NCBI GenBank assembly: GCA_003225055.1 | Contig: QIAU01000140.1 | Span: 1-61,690, forward strand | Source: Acidobacteriota bacterium | GTDB taxonomy: Bacteria; Acidobacteriota; Terriglobia; Terriglobales; Acidobacteriaceae | Direction: 5' to 3' | DNA length: 61,690 nucleotides | Shown here: piece after piece, positions 45,882 through 55,277 of the stretch | How the letters are laid out: the number at the start of each line of letters is the position of its first letter | Numbering within the stretch: position 1 is the first letter of the stretch | Translations under genes and position numbers: made by a program | Notes under the pieces: generated by a model | Database searches by the model: none | Told to the model about the DNA's origin: nothing | Seen by the model: the letters and a program-made list of their open reading frames with translations, nothing else

Positions 45882-45911
45882 ACCATAGCGGATGTTCCAA
45901 GCTTTTGTCAA
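45882..45911 (-). promoter_or_regulatory. Candidate his operon promoter
   Basis: On the minus strand, TTGACA (45911-45906) and TATGGT (45887-45882), spacer 18 nt. Start would be near 45875, almost at the leader ATG, implying a leaderless or nearly leaderless leader peptide. An alternative promoter further upstream cannot be excluded. Confidence 0.45.
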
Positions 45912-45930
45912 AGAATTTCCGCCGGCCCGC

Positions 45931-47556
45931 CTATTCCTCCTGTTTCTTTTCCGGCTCCTTGGGCAAGGCTTTTTCAATCGGTTTCCGGGGCAACATCTGG
46001 TCCCGCATGGCCGTGTTGTAAACGAAAGTGGCCACGATCACGGCTGCTTGTTTCAAATCATCGGGCTGCAGGCGGTCGTAAACGTCCATATTGGAGTGAT
46101 GGGTGCGGGTCTCGTACTCAATCGGATCCTGAATGAACTGGAAGCCGGGAATACCGACGGCATCGAAGGAGAGGTGGTCGGTGCCGCCCGTGCTGCGCAT
46201 CGTGATCGTGTTCATGCCCAGGTCGCGGAAAGGCTGCATCCATGCCTCAAACAGGGGCTCGACTGCCGCATTCTCCTGCAGGTAGATGCCACGGATTTTC
46301 CCGGTGCCGTTATCAACATTGAAGTAAGCCGAGACCTTGGCCTGTGCCGGCTTCACTGTGACCGGACCGGCTTCTCGCCGCAGCAAAGTTGGCATACCTT
46401 TCATATCCGGCTCGTCCATGGGCGGACGCGAACCGAAGTGCTGTTGCACGTAGTTTTGCGATCCGAGCAGGCCTTGCTCCTCGCCGCTCCAGAGCCCGAT
46501 GCGGATGGTGCGCCGGGGCTTGATCTCCAGCGCCTTAAGAATGCGCATGGCTTCCATCATGACCACCGACCCAGCACCGTTGTCGGTAGCACCGGTTCCT
46601 GCATGCCAGGAATCCAGGTGGGCCCCGACCATAACGATTTCCTCCTTCTTGTCCGTGCCGGGAATTTCGGCAATGGTGTTGTACTGCTTATTGTCGTCGT
46701 CGTAGAACTTGTTCACGACATTCAGCTCCAGTTCGACGTCCTTCTTTTGCGCCAGAAGGCGCGCGATTCGATCCCATTGTTCGACCGCAATAGTCAGCGA
46801 AGGCACAGTCGTGGTCTCGCCGGTCTTAAACGATCCGCCGGACTGTACGAAGACGGTTCCGCCCCCGGCCGACCCGCGGCCGTGATCAATTACTGCCAAC
46901 ACTTTTTCTTCGGCCAAGAACTTGTTGAGTTCGTTCTGGAACTGGGCGCGCTTTCTATACTCCAGGTAGCGGAGCGCGTCCTTCTCGCTGGGGATTTTGT
47001 ACTGTCCGACATCGCTCAGGTCCTTCTCGCTCAATCGCTCGTAAGGCGCCTCGACGATCGGCTTTACTTCCGGATCCGGACCGAAAATCGCAATTAGTCC
47101 CGCGAGCTTGCCTCGGTATTTCTCAAAATCTTTTTTGTCCTCGATCTTGACCCGCGTGCATTTGCCCTTGATTGCACCGTCGGTGCCGGGAGTCCAAGCC
47201 TTGGCATAGGCAATGATGGGCGCCACGTCGGGCGACAGCATGCGCACATTGACATATTCATTCTCCCAGCCGCGGCCGAAGGGTCCCCAGGGTTCCAGGT
47301 GAGCGTTGGACAAGCCCAGGGCTGCCAACTGTTCGCGCGTCCACTCATTAGCCTTTTTCATGTTCGGCGAGCCAGTCAGGCGAGGCCCGATGGCGTCCAT
47401 CAAACCGCCGGCCAAGTCCATGATCTTGGAATTGCGGAAACCTTCATAGCGGATGCGCGTGACCATCTCGAGGTCAACCTTTTCCTGTGGCCAGGCGTTG
47501 GTGGCAGTGAGTGCAACTACTAGGCAGACGACAGCAACGCGAGGAGATTTTGTCAT
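45931..47556 (-). CDS. Secreted M28-family zinc peptidase
   Basis: 541 residues with a signal peptide (VAVVCLVVALTATNAWPQ). The M28 metal ligands are His313 (VGAHLDSWHAG), bridging Asp325 (GATDNGAG), Glu359/360 (WSGEEQGLLGS), Asp in YFNVDNGTG and a C-terminal His (THHSNMDVYDR). Between 130 and 250 lies a PA-like inserted domain. It is probably an aminopeptidase or carboxypeptidase acting outside the cytoplasm. The C-terminus is Lys/Glu-rich. It is upstream of the his operon on the same strand but separated by the his promoter and leader. Confidence 0.92.
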   Translation of the reverse strand: MTKSPRVAVVCLVVALTATNAWPQEKVDLEMVTRIRYEGFRNSKIMDLAGGLMDAIGPRLTGSPNMKKANEWTREQLAALGLSNAHLEPWGPFGRGWENEYVNVRMLSPDVAPIIAYAKAWTPGTDGAIKGKCTRVKIEDKKDFEKYRGKLAGLIAIFGPDPEVKPIVEAPYERLSEKDLSDVGQYKIPSEKDALRYLEYRKRAQFQNELNKFLAEEKVLAVIDHGRGSAGGGTVFVQSGGSFKTGETTTVPSLTIAVEQWDRIARLLAQKKDVELELNVVNKFYDDDNKQYNTIAEIPGTDKKEEIVMVGAHLDSWHAGTGATDNGAGSVVMMEAMRILKALEIKPRRTIRIGLWSGEEQGLLGSQNYVQQHFGSRPPMDEPDMKGMPTLLRREAGPVTVKPAQAKVSAYFNVDNGTGKIRGIYLQENAAVEPLFEAWMQPFRDLGMNTITMRSTGGTDHLSFDAVGIPGFQFIQDPIEYETRTHHSNMDVYDRLQPDDLKQAAVIVATFVYNTAMRDQMLPRKPIEKALPKEPEKKQEE

Positions 47557-47569
47557 TTACAACACACTC

Positions 47570-47705
47570 CGTCTAACGGCTCGAAGACTTCAACCGCGTG
47601 CGCGCATGCAGCGGCTGAAGCCGCACCGGTTGGGGAACGGCTTACGGCACGTCTGAAGACGTGCCCTGATACGAATCCGACGTCTTTCAGCAGACCATGG
47701 GGTAT
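47570..47705. repeat. Dispersed palindromic repeat upstream of the M28 peptidase gene
   Basis: It contains GCGGCTGAAGCCGC (hairpin, about 47610-47623) and GGCACGTCTGAAGACGTGCC (perfect palindromic arms, about 47646-47665), then GACGTCTTTCAGCAGACC. This motif style (xGGCTGAAGCCx, ACGTGCCCT, TTTCAGCA) matches dispersed repeats I associate with Acidobacteriota intergenic DNA. Different from the two repeats in the nuo operon. Confidence 0.6.
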
Positions 47706-47815
47706 TGAAAACCAAGCATCATAGCATGCGGGGAAAAGAAGACTACGCGCCGAGGACGCGGGGGACGCGGGGATCGCCGAGAAGTTCGGCGCGCGCGACG
47801 CGGGTGAGATAATTC

Positions 47816-49150
47816 TCAACCATTCAGAATTTCGGCAGCGGCTCGATGTCCGCTGGCGATCGCACCGTGCACGGTCCCGTGGTGGCCTGAAAAATCAGTT
47901 GCTTCGCCGGCGAAGAACAGGCTGTTCTCGACCGGGGCAGCGAGTTGCTGTTGGGCCGCGTTGCCACCTACTTTGACGTAGCTGTAAGCTCCGCGGGACA
48001 GCGGATCGCTTTGCCAATCGTGGCAGTAGACCGACTCCAGCAAGCCCTCAATCTCACTTTTGCGGACATTCAGAAGACGGGAGAGGGACTGCACGGCTTG
48101 TTCGGCAACGAAATCTTCGGCCCGCCCCGAGAGTTTCTGCGCACGATTGGATGGCGCCCAACCCGTGATGATAGGAAGTTTCTCGGGCAGGGTTGTCCAC
48201 CAGGTGGGAAACCACTCGTCCTGAGAAAACAGAAAACGCATGTCCGCGAGCGTCTTGGATTCCGAGCCACCGCGGGCCCGCAAATCGTCCCAGAAGCGCT
48301 CGCGAAAACACAGCGTGGCTCGAATCACTTTGCCCATGGCGAGTTTTTCGAGCGCGCCCAGTTTTTCTGCCGGCAACTCCGGGGAGAAGCGTACCGCGCC
48401 TGCCAGGTCGAGAGGAGCTTGCAAGACCGCCAGCGGCAGAGTGACTATCAGGCGTGCCGCCGTATACGAAAATCGGTCTGTCCCACACTGCCCGTTCACC
48501 TCGACACTTCCTCGCTTCCACGTGACGCTCTCGATGGTTGCGCCGAGTTGAATGGCGACTCCGGCATCCAATAACTCTTTTCGAAGCCACTCCACCAACA
48601 ACTCATATCCGCCGGGAATTCGAAACGCCCGCTCGGCGTCAATTTCCTCATCAGCTCGCATTCCCTTCACCAGCGAGTGAATACTGATGAGTCCGGGATC
48701 GGCAGCATGAAAGCCAGTTATGTAACCCAGTGCCCATTTCTTACTTTCCTGCTGCCTGGGATTGGGGCAGCAGCTCGCGAGGAAATCGAGAAAGGACTGG
48801 TCCGGGGCGCGGTCATCCAATTTGTCCAGAATTTCGTCTACTTCCGGGAAGAAGTCGCACTTACATAATTCGCCATCGCCAGCGCACCAGTCTTCGCCCA
48901 CCATTTCCCTTGCCTCCAGCTTGTGTTGGCGGAGCAAGCCCCAGATTTCAGGGGGCCGGCCATGGATGAATTCGGCGCCCAGTTCGACGGCAGCTTTCGT
49001 CGCCGGATCGTGCCTGGTGAGGATTCGTCCTCCTAGTCGCTCTCTTGCTTCCAAGATCAGGACTTGCACGCCCGCGTGCGCCAGCTGCACCGCAGCCGAG
49101 AGTCCGGCCACCCCTGCTCCGGTAACGATTACCTTGGGATCAGAAGGCAT
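47816..49150 (-). CDS. FAD-dependent amine oxidase (flavin monoamine oxidase family)
   Basis: 444 residues from ATG 49150 (MPSDPKVIVTGAGVAGLSAA), where the dinucleotide-binding GxGxxG is immediate; an upstream extension adds low-quality sequence. VLILEARERLGGRI is the second FAD motif. Other matches are LGAEFIHGRP, LPLAVLQAPLD and the C-terminal SLFFAGEATDFSGHHGTVHG that covers the flavin. No signal peptide. It oxidises an amine of unknown identity. Confidence 0.9.
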   Translation of the reverse strand: MPSDPKVIVTGAGVAGLSAAVQLAHAGVQVLILEARERLGGRILTRHDPATKAAVELGAEFIHGRPPEIWGLLRQHKLEAREMVGEDWCAGDGELCKCDFFPEVDEILDKLDDRAPDQSFLDFLASCCPNPRQQESKKWALGYITGFHAADPGLISIHSLVKGMRADEEIDAERAFRIPGGYELLVEWLRKELLDAGVAIQLGATIESVTWKRGSVEVNGQCGTDRFSYTAARLIVTLPLAVLQAPLDLAGAVRFSPELPAEKLGALEKLAMGKVIRATLCFRERFWDDLRARGGSESKTLADMRFLFSQDEWFPTWWTTLPEKLPIITGWAPSNRAQKLSGRAEDFVAEQAVQSLSRLLNVRKSEIEGLLESVYCHDWQSDPLSRGAYSYVKVGGNAAQQQLAAPVENSLFFAGEATDFSGHHGTVHGAIASGHRAAAEILNG

Positions 49151-49289
49151 GCTTAAGGCGTAGATGCGATTGCGAGGAGAGAAGCTGCGGAAAACCCCTT
49201 CCCTAAGCCGTAAGATTCGCAGCTTGCAACCGGCAGCTAGAGCCACCTGCCCGGCATCCGAAGCGGCCATGAGGGAGCAATATGGCCGG

Positions 49290-50005
49290 CGCGACATCCG
49301 GCCGACGGGGATCCGTGGAAATCGGGGTTATTTGCCTGGCAACTCCCGACCAGCATTTGCTGCTCGAGACAGGGCGCGTAGGTGTAACCCGTGGCCGAGT
49401 GAAAATCATCGCCGGCCAGCCAGCGATCCTCTGTTTCGCTCAGCCGCTCGCGCTTATGGTCCGCGAGTGGCTGGCGTAATCCTCTCGGGCCAACTGGGTG
49501 CCGGTTTCCGCGGGACTGATTGCAATCAAGATGCGCCGAGACATGAGTGTCGTCGAAGAAGCCAGGGGATGCGTTTGCCCCCGAGATGCCGAGCCGCGCC
49601 ATCCAGTACGCGGGTGCTGACTTCATTGTTCCGGTGACAAAGGTCCCGAGCTTGCTGGCTAAGCTTGACAAGGGGAGCCGCTGCCGGCCGGAATCTCTGG
49701 GTAACGAGTTCCCGTCCGACAAACCCGAAAGTGCAACCAGGGAATCCGATTTGGCGGATGCTTTCCCCCAAGGAAAACCTCGGCAAACCATCCAGCTTTG
49801 CCTGCTCTCTATGTCCGAGTCCACCGAAGACGCGCTCTGGGCGGCCATGCGGGCCCTGGAAGAGAAGTCGGCTTTGCTGCGCCGCATGGTTCCGCGCTCT
49901 GCCGCGCTTACGCGAACAGGATCAGGAGGAAGCCCGCGGCTACGATCAGCATGCCACGCCATTCGCGAGATTCTGTTCAGAATCAAGGAATGGAAGGCAA
50001 GGTAG
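49290..50005 (+). pseudogene. CheB-type methylesterase, degraded
   Basis: Homology to the CheB catalytic domain runs along the plus strand but changes frame several times: [20 protein letters not shown] near 49325-49385, [20 protein letters not shown] and [10 protein letters not shown] around 49400-49500, [14 protein letters not shown] near 49530, then [20 protein letters not shown] to LLAKL and STEDALWAAMRALEEKSALL up to 50005. The N-terminal catalytic Ser/His part is missing. It cannot make active enzyme. It faces a gene encoding an intact CheB domain (50215-54255). Confidence 0.85.
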
Positions 50006-50171
50006 AGGCAACGGAAAGCAGGATGTGCCAGCCCAGAAGGGGGAACCTTCTAAAGATCTAAGGCGTAGGATTTCGTCCAACACTCTGGGTTACGTACCGT
50101 GTCAGAGGAAATTGATAGATCCTTTAGCTTCGCTCGGGATGAAACCGGGTCAGCGGGAAGCGGCCAACGGT

Positions 50172-50200
50172 CAGTGGTTAGGAACTGACACTAACCACTG
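50172..50200. repeat. 10-bp perfect inverted repeat
   Basis: CAGTGGTTAG (50172-50181) and CTAACCACTG (50191-50200) around a 9-nt loop, 14 bp past the stop of the kinase gene. Neither strand shows a T run, so it is not a standard Rho-independent terminator; it may protect mRNA 3' ends or bind a protein. Confidence 0.55.
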
Positions 50201-50214
50201 GCTCACCGACGAGG

Positions 50215-53200
50215 TCAGTTCGAGGTTACCCTTTTGGCGCTCTCCTGATGGTTTGGCACCTCCACCTTGATCGTCGTCCCCTTCTTGCCGGAGGAAATTT
50301 GGAGGGTTCCCCCCAACTGGGACAAGCGCTCTTTCATGCCCAGGATGCCCACCCCGAACGGTGCCTTTTCCTCACTCGCACTGGCCAGAACCTCTTCTGG
50401 CATTCCCTTGCCATCGTCACTGATCTGCAACGACACTTTATCGGTATCGTCCTTCAGCTCGATTCTGGCATTCTTAGCGTCTGCATGCTTGCGAATATTA
50501 TTTAAGGACTCCTGGATAATTCGGAACAAGGCCATTTCTACATTTTGGGGCAAACGCGACCACTGGGGAGAGATCTCCAAATCCACCTTGATCCCGGAAC
50601 GAGTGGAAAAACCCTCGACTATCCATTGCGCGGCAGACACCAGGCCGGCCTCGTCAAGCAAAGGCGGATGCAAGAGCTGGGCCAGGGTGCGAAGCTCGCT
50701 AGAGGCTTCGTCGGCTAACTTCACTGCTTCCGAGAGCGGCTTCTGGATGTCGGCTTTGGACTGCTTGGCGAGCTCTTCCAGGTCCATCTTCAGGGCTACC
50801 AGCTTCTGTCCCGTGGAATCGTGCAACTCGCGGGCAATGCGGCGGCGCTCTTCATCCTGCACACGCATCAGATAGCCGGAGAGGTGGCGAAGACTTTCCT
50901 CGGAGCGTTTCTTGTCGGTGATGTCGGTATTGATTTCGATGATCACTGGGGCGCTTTGCTCCTCTTTCAGCAGCGCCCACCGGCTGCTCACCAGGCGGCG
51001 CTCGCCGTCCCGGCGAGTTTGCGCCAGTTCGCCTTCCCAGTATCCGGTCTGCACCAGCTCCGCTTGGATTTCTTTGAATGGATTGGGAAACTCCGTACGC
51101 AGCAGTTCATGGGTAATCCTGCCGATGGCCTCGTCTCGCTTCCAACCGTAGGTTTCTTCCGCCCCGCGATTCCAGAATTGTATGTAGCCCTCCAGATCAC
51201 GCACGATAACCGTATCGCGAGCCAAGTCCAGAAGGGCCGCCTGCCGCTTCAGCTTCTCGAGTTGCGCCCTCTGTTCGGTGACATCATCGATCGATAGATA
51301 GATGAGCTGCTGTCCCGGTTGCGGCTCGATGCGGCGGGCATTGAGCACCATGGTTCTGGCGCCAAGATGCGGAAAGTTGTGCCGTACCTCGAAATCATCG
51401 ATGCGGGTAATACCTTTCTGGATCTGGTGCAGCAAGTCGCGGAGTTCAGGAATATCCCATTGCCGGCTACCTAATTCGTAGATCAGCCGTCCCTCGGTCT
51501 CCTCTGGAGCAACGTGGAAAGTGCGGTAAAACGCACGGTTCGCTGCCGAGACGCGCAGGCCGGCCTCCAGAATTAAGATAGATTCCCGGGCATTCTCGGA
51601 GAGCAAGTCCACGTAGACTCGCACCCGTTCCAAGGTACGTTTGAGAACATCGATGTCCTGCAAGGTGATGACTGCGCCGTCGAGCCTGTCGTCCACCGTC
51701 TTATAGGGACGCACCCGCATCACGTGCCACCGGCCATCGTTCTTCTCCTGTACCTCTTGTTCGTGAAGGACGGTGCTCTCGATCGTTGTCCTGACGATTT
51801 GCTCCAGGTCGTCCACATTGAAGTTGGAGCGGATCTCGCCCAGGCGACGGCCGATGTCCCCCTGGATCAAATTCATCAGCTTCTCTGCCGGGGGGGTGAA
51901 TCGGCGAATACGCAAGTCGCTACCCACCATCACGACCGGAAGATTGGTATTGGCCAGCAGGTTGAGCAGGTCATTATTGGCGACACTCAATTCGGTATTA
52001 CGATTGTGCAGTTCTTCGTTGAGCGTGGTGAGTTCTTCGTTGCTGGACTGCAACTCCTCCTTGGCGGTTTCCAGTTCTTCGTTGGTACTCTGCAACTCTT
52101 CATTGGCGGAGAGCACCTCTTCGTTGGCCGATTTGTACTCCTCCGATGTAGTCTCATGATCTTCAATCAGGGTCTGTAGTTGTTCGCGCATTTGCTGCAA
52201 TTCCGCGGCCAACCTCTCATTCTCGCGCCCGGCAGGAGCCTGTTTCGGGAGTGCTTTTTCGCGCTTGTCCTTGGCTTCGCGAGCAACTCGCGAACCAGAC
52301 TCGTCAAAGACGACCACAAAGTAACGCTCCGCCGACCCTTGGGCACGAACCGGCATCACTTCCAAGGCAACTTCCCGGGTGCCTCCGTTGGATTTGACCC
52401 GAACTCCTTCGGCGCGAACCGGTTGGTTGTCCTTTTTGGCCGTGCTCAAAGCCGCACGCAAGTCGACCAAGAGGCCCTCGCGCGCCATCTTGGAAAGGCT
52501 GAAAGTGGGATGCCCGGCTGCCGGCTCCAGGTAAGCCCCGGTACGCCCTCGGAACTGGACGATTTCCATCGCATCATTCAGCACAATGCTGGCCGGAACG
52601 TAGCGGTTCACCAACAGCCGCTCCACTTCTTTCTCGACCGTCAACTCAGGGGACACAGCCTTGTCCGGCTTGGCGTTTTTCAGTTGGTGGGATGAGAAAT
52701 CCACGCCCGTGAAATACGTAATCAGGCGGGTGGTGGTCTTCTTGCGATAGATCTTGTTCTTCTTATCGACGAGCATGAAGTGATCCGAAAAGGTACCCAG
52801 GCTTTCTGAGCTGCCCAGCATCAGGTAGCCATTGGGTTTCAGGGCATAGTGCAGCGCCGGAATGACACGTTTTTGCAGCGCCGGACCCAGATAGATGAGC
52901 AGATTGCGGCAACTGATCAGGTCGAGATTGGAAAATGGCGGGTCCTTGACGAGATTCTGACGGGCGAAGATGCACATGTCGCGGACCGACTTGTTAACGC
53001 GGTAGCCGCCATCGAGGCGCAGGAAAAAGCGCGACAGGCGCTCGGGGCTGACAGCCGCTACCGCCGCTTCCGTGTACAACCCAGTCCGGGCGCGGTCCAA
53101 AGCAGTGTCGCTGACATCGGTGGCAAAGATCTGCGCTCCCTTGCTGAGGGACGAGGGGGTGGTGCGTGCCTTCTCCCACATGTATTCCAACAGCACGATA

Positions 53201-54255
53201 GCAATGGAATAGACTTCCTCGCCGCTCGAGCAACCCGGGACCCAGATGCGGATGGGAGCATCGTCCAGCTTGCGGTTCTCAAAGAGAGTGGGAAAGACGT
53301 TGTTGCCTAAGGCGTCGAAGGCATCTTTGTCGCGAAAAAAACCGGTGACGTGAATCAGGATGTCGCGGTAAAGCTCATTCAGTTCGCCTGGGTTCTCCTT
53401 GATATACTGCAGGTAGTCTTTCACGCTTTCTAGCCGTTGCAGTACCATGCGGCGCTTGACGCGTCGCTGCAGAGTGGTGGCTTTATAGAGATTGAAGTCC
53501 ACCCCTGTCGCGTCGCAAACCAGGGACAACAGCCGCTCCATGTCGGTGCCTTTGCCGATGGCCTCGGATTCTTCTTTCTGGGCGGGAATGTAGGCGACGT
53601 AGGGATGCTGGCCAATACGGGCAAGTTCCCTGGCGATATTCTTGGGGTCGAGCACCAAGTCAATGCACCCAGCCGCGATCGCGCTGTGGGGCATGCTGGA
53701 GTATTTGGCAGACGCTTCACTCTGGGCAAACGTGATTCCTCCCGCTGCCTTGATGGCATTGCATCCTTCTGTGCCATCCGAGGCGGTGCCCGAGAGGATT
53801 ACACCGATGGCCTGGCTGTCGCGATCCTCGGCCAGGGATTGAAAAAACTGGTCGATCGGCATGTGTATCCCGCGGGTGAGGGTCCGGGCCCCTAATCGCA
53901 AGACCCCGCCTTCGATCACCATACTAGTATTGGCGGGAATGACATAGACGTGATCGGGCTCCACCTTGGTCCCGTCCTTCACTTCGGTGACCGGGATTTT
54001 GGTAGCCCGGGAGAGGATTTCCGGCAGCACGCTGCCATGGGTGGGATCCAAATGCTGCACCAGCACGAATGCCATCCCGGTCTTCTCCGGCAGATGGCGG
54101 AGCAGGTCGGTAAAGGCCTCCAGGCCGCCGGCCGAGGCTCCGATGCCAACTACCGGAAAAGCTGCGCCCTGCTCGGGTACGTTTGCAGCGGACGCTTCCC
54201 GCTTTCCGCGCGCTTTCTTGGCAGATTTGGTCTTGCTGGAAAGCTTCGTTTTCAT
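50215..54255 (-). CDS. CheB-CheR-PAS-histidine kinase hybrid
   Basis: 1346 residues from ATG 54255 (AGGAACACCCCC upstream). Order: Lys-rich N-terminus; CheB methylesterase with Ser41 (GIGASAGG), His68 (LVQHLDPTHGS) and Asp160 (SGTASDGTEG); CheR methyltransferase with VTGFFRD (303-309) and the SAM loop WVPGCSSGEE (338-347); a coiled coil (about 675-765, repeated EELQSTNEELETAKEE); three PAS-like segments; HisKA_3 with phospho-His near 1145 (RIARELHDSTGQ); HATPase (ISDDGKGMPEE, GVGILGMKERL). Both CheB and CheR motifs are complete. It likely senses a signal and phosphorylates a NarL-type regulator; such regulators lie at 15295 and 16246, though no link is shown. Confidence 0.93.
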   Translation of the reverse strand: MKTKLSSKTKSAKKARGKREASAANVPEQGAAFPVVGIGASAGGLEAFTDLLRHLPEKTGMAFVLVQHLDPTHGSVLPEILSRATKIPVTEVKDGTKVEPDHVYVIPANTSMVIEGGVLRLGARTLTRGIHMPIDQFFQSLAEDRDSQAIGVILSGTASDGTEGCNAIKAAGGITFAQSEASAKYSSMPHSAIAAGCIDLVLDPKNIARELARIGQHPYVAYIPAQKEESEAIGKGTDMERLLSLVCDATGVDFNLYKATTLQRRVKRRMVLQRLESVKDYLQYIKENPGELNELYRDILIHVTGFFRDKDAFDALGNNVFPTLFENRKLDDAPIRIWVPGCSSGEEVYSIAIVLLEYMWEKARTTPSSLSKGAQIFATDVSDTALDRARTGLYTEAAVAAVSPERLSRFFLRLDGGYRVNKSVRDMCIFARQNLVKDPPFSNLDLISCRNLLIYLGPALQKRVIPALHYALKPNGYLMLGSSESLGTFSDHFMLVDKKNKIYRKKTTTRLITYFTGVDFSSHQLKNAKPDKAVSPELTVEKEVERLLVNRYVPASIVLNDAMEIVQFRGRTGAYLEPAAGHPTFSLSKMAREGLLVDLRAALSTAKKDNQPVRAEGVRVKSNGGTREVALEVMPVRAQGSAERYFVVVFDESGSRVAREAKDKREKALPKQAPAGRENERLAAELQQMREQLQTLIEDHETTSEEYKSANEEVLSANEELQSTNEELETAKEELQSSNEELTTLNEELHNRNTELSVANNDLLNLLANTNLPVVMVGSDLRIRRFTPPAEKLMNLIQGDIGRRLGEIRSNFNVDDLEQIVRTTIESTVLHEQEVQEKNDGRWHVMRVRPYKTVDDRLDGAVITLQDIDVLKRTLERVRVYVDLLSENARESILILEAGLRVSAANRAFYRTFHVAPEETEGRLIYELGSRQWDIPELRDLLHQIQKGITRIDDFEVRHNFPHLGARTMVLNARRIEPQPGQQLIYLSIDDVTEQRAQLEKLKRQAALLDLARDTVIVRDLEGYIQFWNRGAEETYGWKRDEAIGRITHELLRTEFPNPFKEIQAELVQTGYWEGELAQTRRDGERRLVSSRWALLKEEQSAPVIIEINTDITDKKRSEESLRHLSGYLMRVQDEERRRIARELHDSTGQKLVALKMDLEELAKQSKADIQKPLSEAVKLADEASSELRTLAQLLHPPLLDEAGLVSAAQWIVEGFSTRSGIKVDLEISPQWSRLPQNVEMALFRIIQESLNNIRKHADAKNARIELKDDTDKVSLQISDDGKGMPEEVLASASEEKAPFGVGILGMKERLSQLGGTLQISSGKKGTTIKVEVPNHQESAKRVTSN

Positions 54256-54420
54256 GGGGGTGTTCCTGTATGCGCGTATCAAGGCCGGTCTCCTGGGTTG
54301 GGACGGCCGACACCAACCACTCGGCTCTTGCATGTGCGTGCGAAGCCTGGGTTTTTGCTTGCGCTTCCCGCGCTGTCGGGCTTCGATCGTATCCAGATCA
54401 GGTCGTAGGAGGAACCACCA

Positions 54421-55191
54421 CTACGGCGCGGCCGAAATCCACCACAACACCTGGCCTACAACCCGCCAGCCACTGTTCTTGCCGAGTACAACGCTGTCAT
54501 ACTCGTGGTTTTCCGACTCGAGCAGTTCGATGCCGTTGTACCTGCGAAGACGGGATACGCACAAGCCTTCCTCTTCATGCGTGACAACCACAACCCTGCC
54601 GTCTAGTTCGGCCTTGTCGGTCCGGAAAGAATCGACTGCCAGGATGTCGCCATTGTGAATCAGTGGTTCCATCGACTGGCCCCTAACGCGCAACAGGCTG
54701 GTGTACCTGGGGTTAGGGCACCAATCGCTGGGTGCTCCCATCAGCTTGGATGAGGCGATCATGTCCAGGCTCAGCTTCCTGTCGCCGCGATTGCCATGTG
54801 TACCGGCAACCGCTCGTAAGAGGGGAACGGCTACCATCCTTTGAGCTGGAATGGGCGAAACCTTGGCACCTGCCCTTGCATGCTCCAGGGGAGGAACGGC
54901 CGTCAGAGGGCCACCGGCCCTGGTGACAGGCAAGGTGCGTGCCACATCTGTAATCTGCAGGCCGGCATGCTCCCAGAAAAACCAGCAGTGCTCCTTGCCC
55001 GCCAGCTTGCCCAGTTGGATGTAGTAATCCGCGGTCGGCGCCTGCATTCCTCGCTCCCAGCGGGAAACCGTCATGGCCGAACATTCCATACGCCTCGCCA
55101 ATTCCCCTTGGCTCATTTTCAGTTGGCGACGGAGGGCGATGACCCGCGAGGCCCATTCTGGCAATTTGGCTTGTTTCTTTAATTTTGCCAT
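54421..55191 (-). CDS. XRE-HTH repressor with S24/LexA-like C-terminal domain lacking the catalytic Lys
   Basis: 256 residues from ATG 55191. N-terminal HTH: RVIALRRQLKMSQGELARRM, CSAMTVSRWERGMQAPT. The C-terminal domain has the S24 nucleophile region VRGQSMEPLIHNGDILAVDS and VVVVTHEEEG. The position of the Lys in LexA/CI (VKRL) reads VSRL (GLCVSRLRRY), so self-cleavage is unlikely. A hydrophobic linker lies between. It is divergent from the small HTH gene at 55278, 86 bp away; mutual regulation is plausible. It resembles repressors of mobile elements, but no phage genes are nearby. Confidence 0.85.
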   Translation of the reverse strand: MAKLKKQAKLPEWASRVIALRRQLKMSQGELARRMECSAMTVSRWERGMQAPTADYYIQLGKLAGKEHCWFFWEHAGLQITDVARTLPVTRAGGPLTAVPPLEHARAGAKVSPIPAQRMVAVPLLRAVAGTHGNRGDRKLSLDMIASSKLMGAPSDWCPNPRYTSLLRVRGQSMEPLIHNGDILAVDSFRTDKAELDGRVVVVTHEEEGLCVSRLRRYNGIELLESENHEYDSVVLGKNSGWRVVGQVLWWISAAP

Positions 55192-55277
55192 TGCAGCACC
55201 TAACAGCCTCGATGTAACATTGGCGTTATGGAACACGCTCCCTGCGCCGATCGCGGGGGGGCATGTCGAGGTAACCT

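Noticed and set aside
45892-47097. Long open frame (about 400 codons) opposite the M28 peptidase gene
   Set aside because: Antisense shadow of a clear peptidase gene; no ribosome site or family resemblance.
49237-49986. 250-codon minus-strand frame opposite the CheB remnant
   Set aside because: The plus strand shows CheB homology in several frames; the minus frame resembles nothing.
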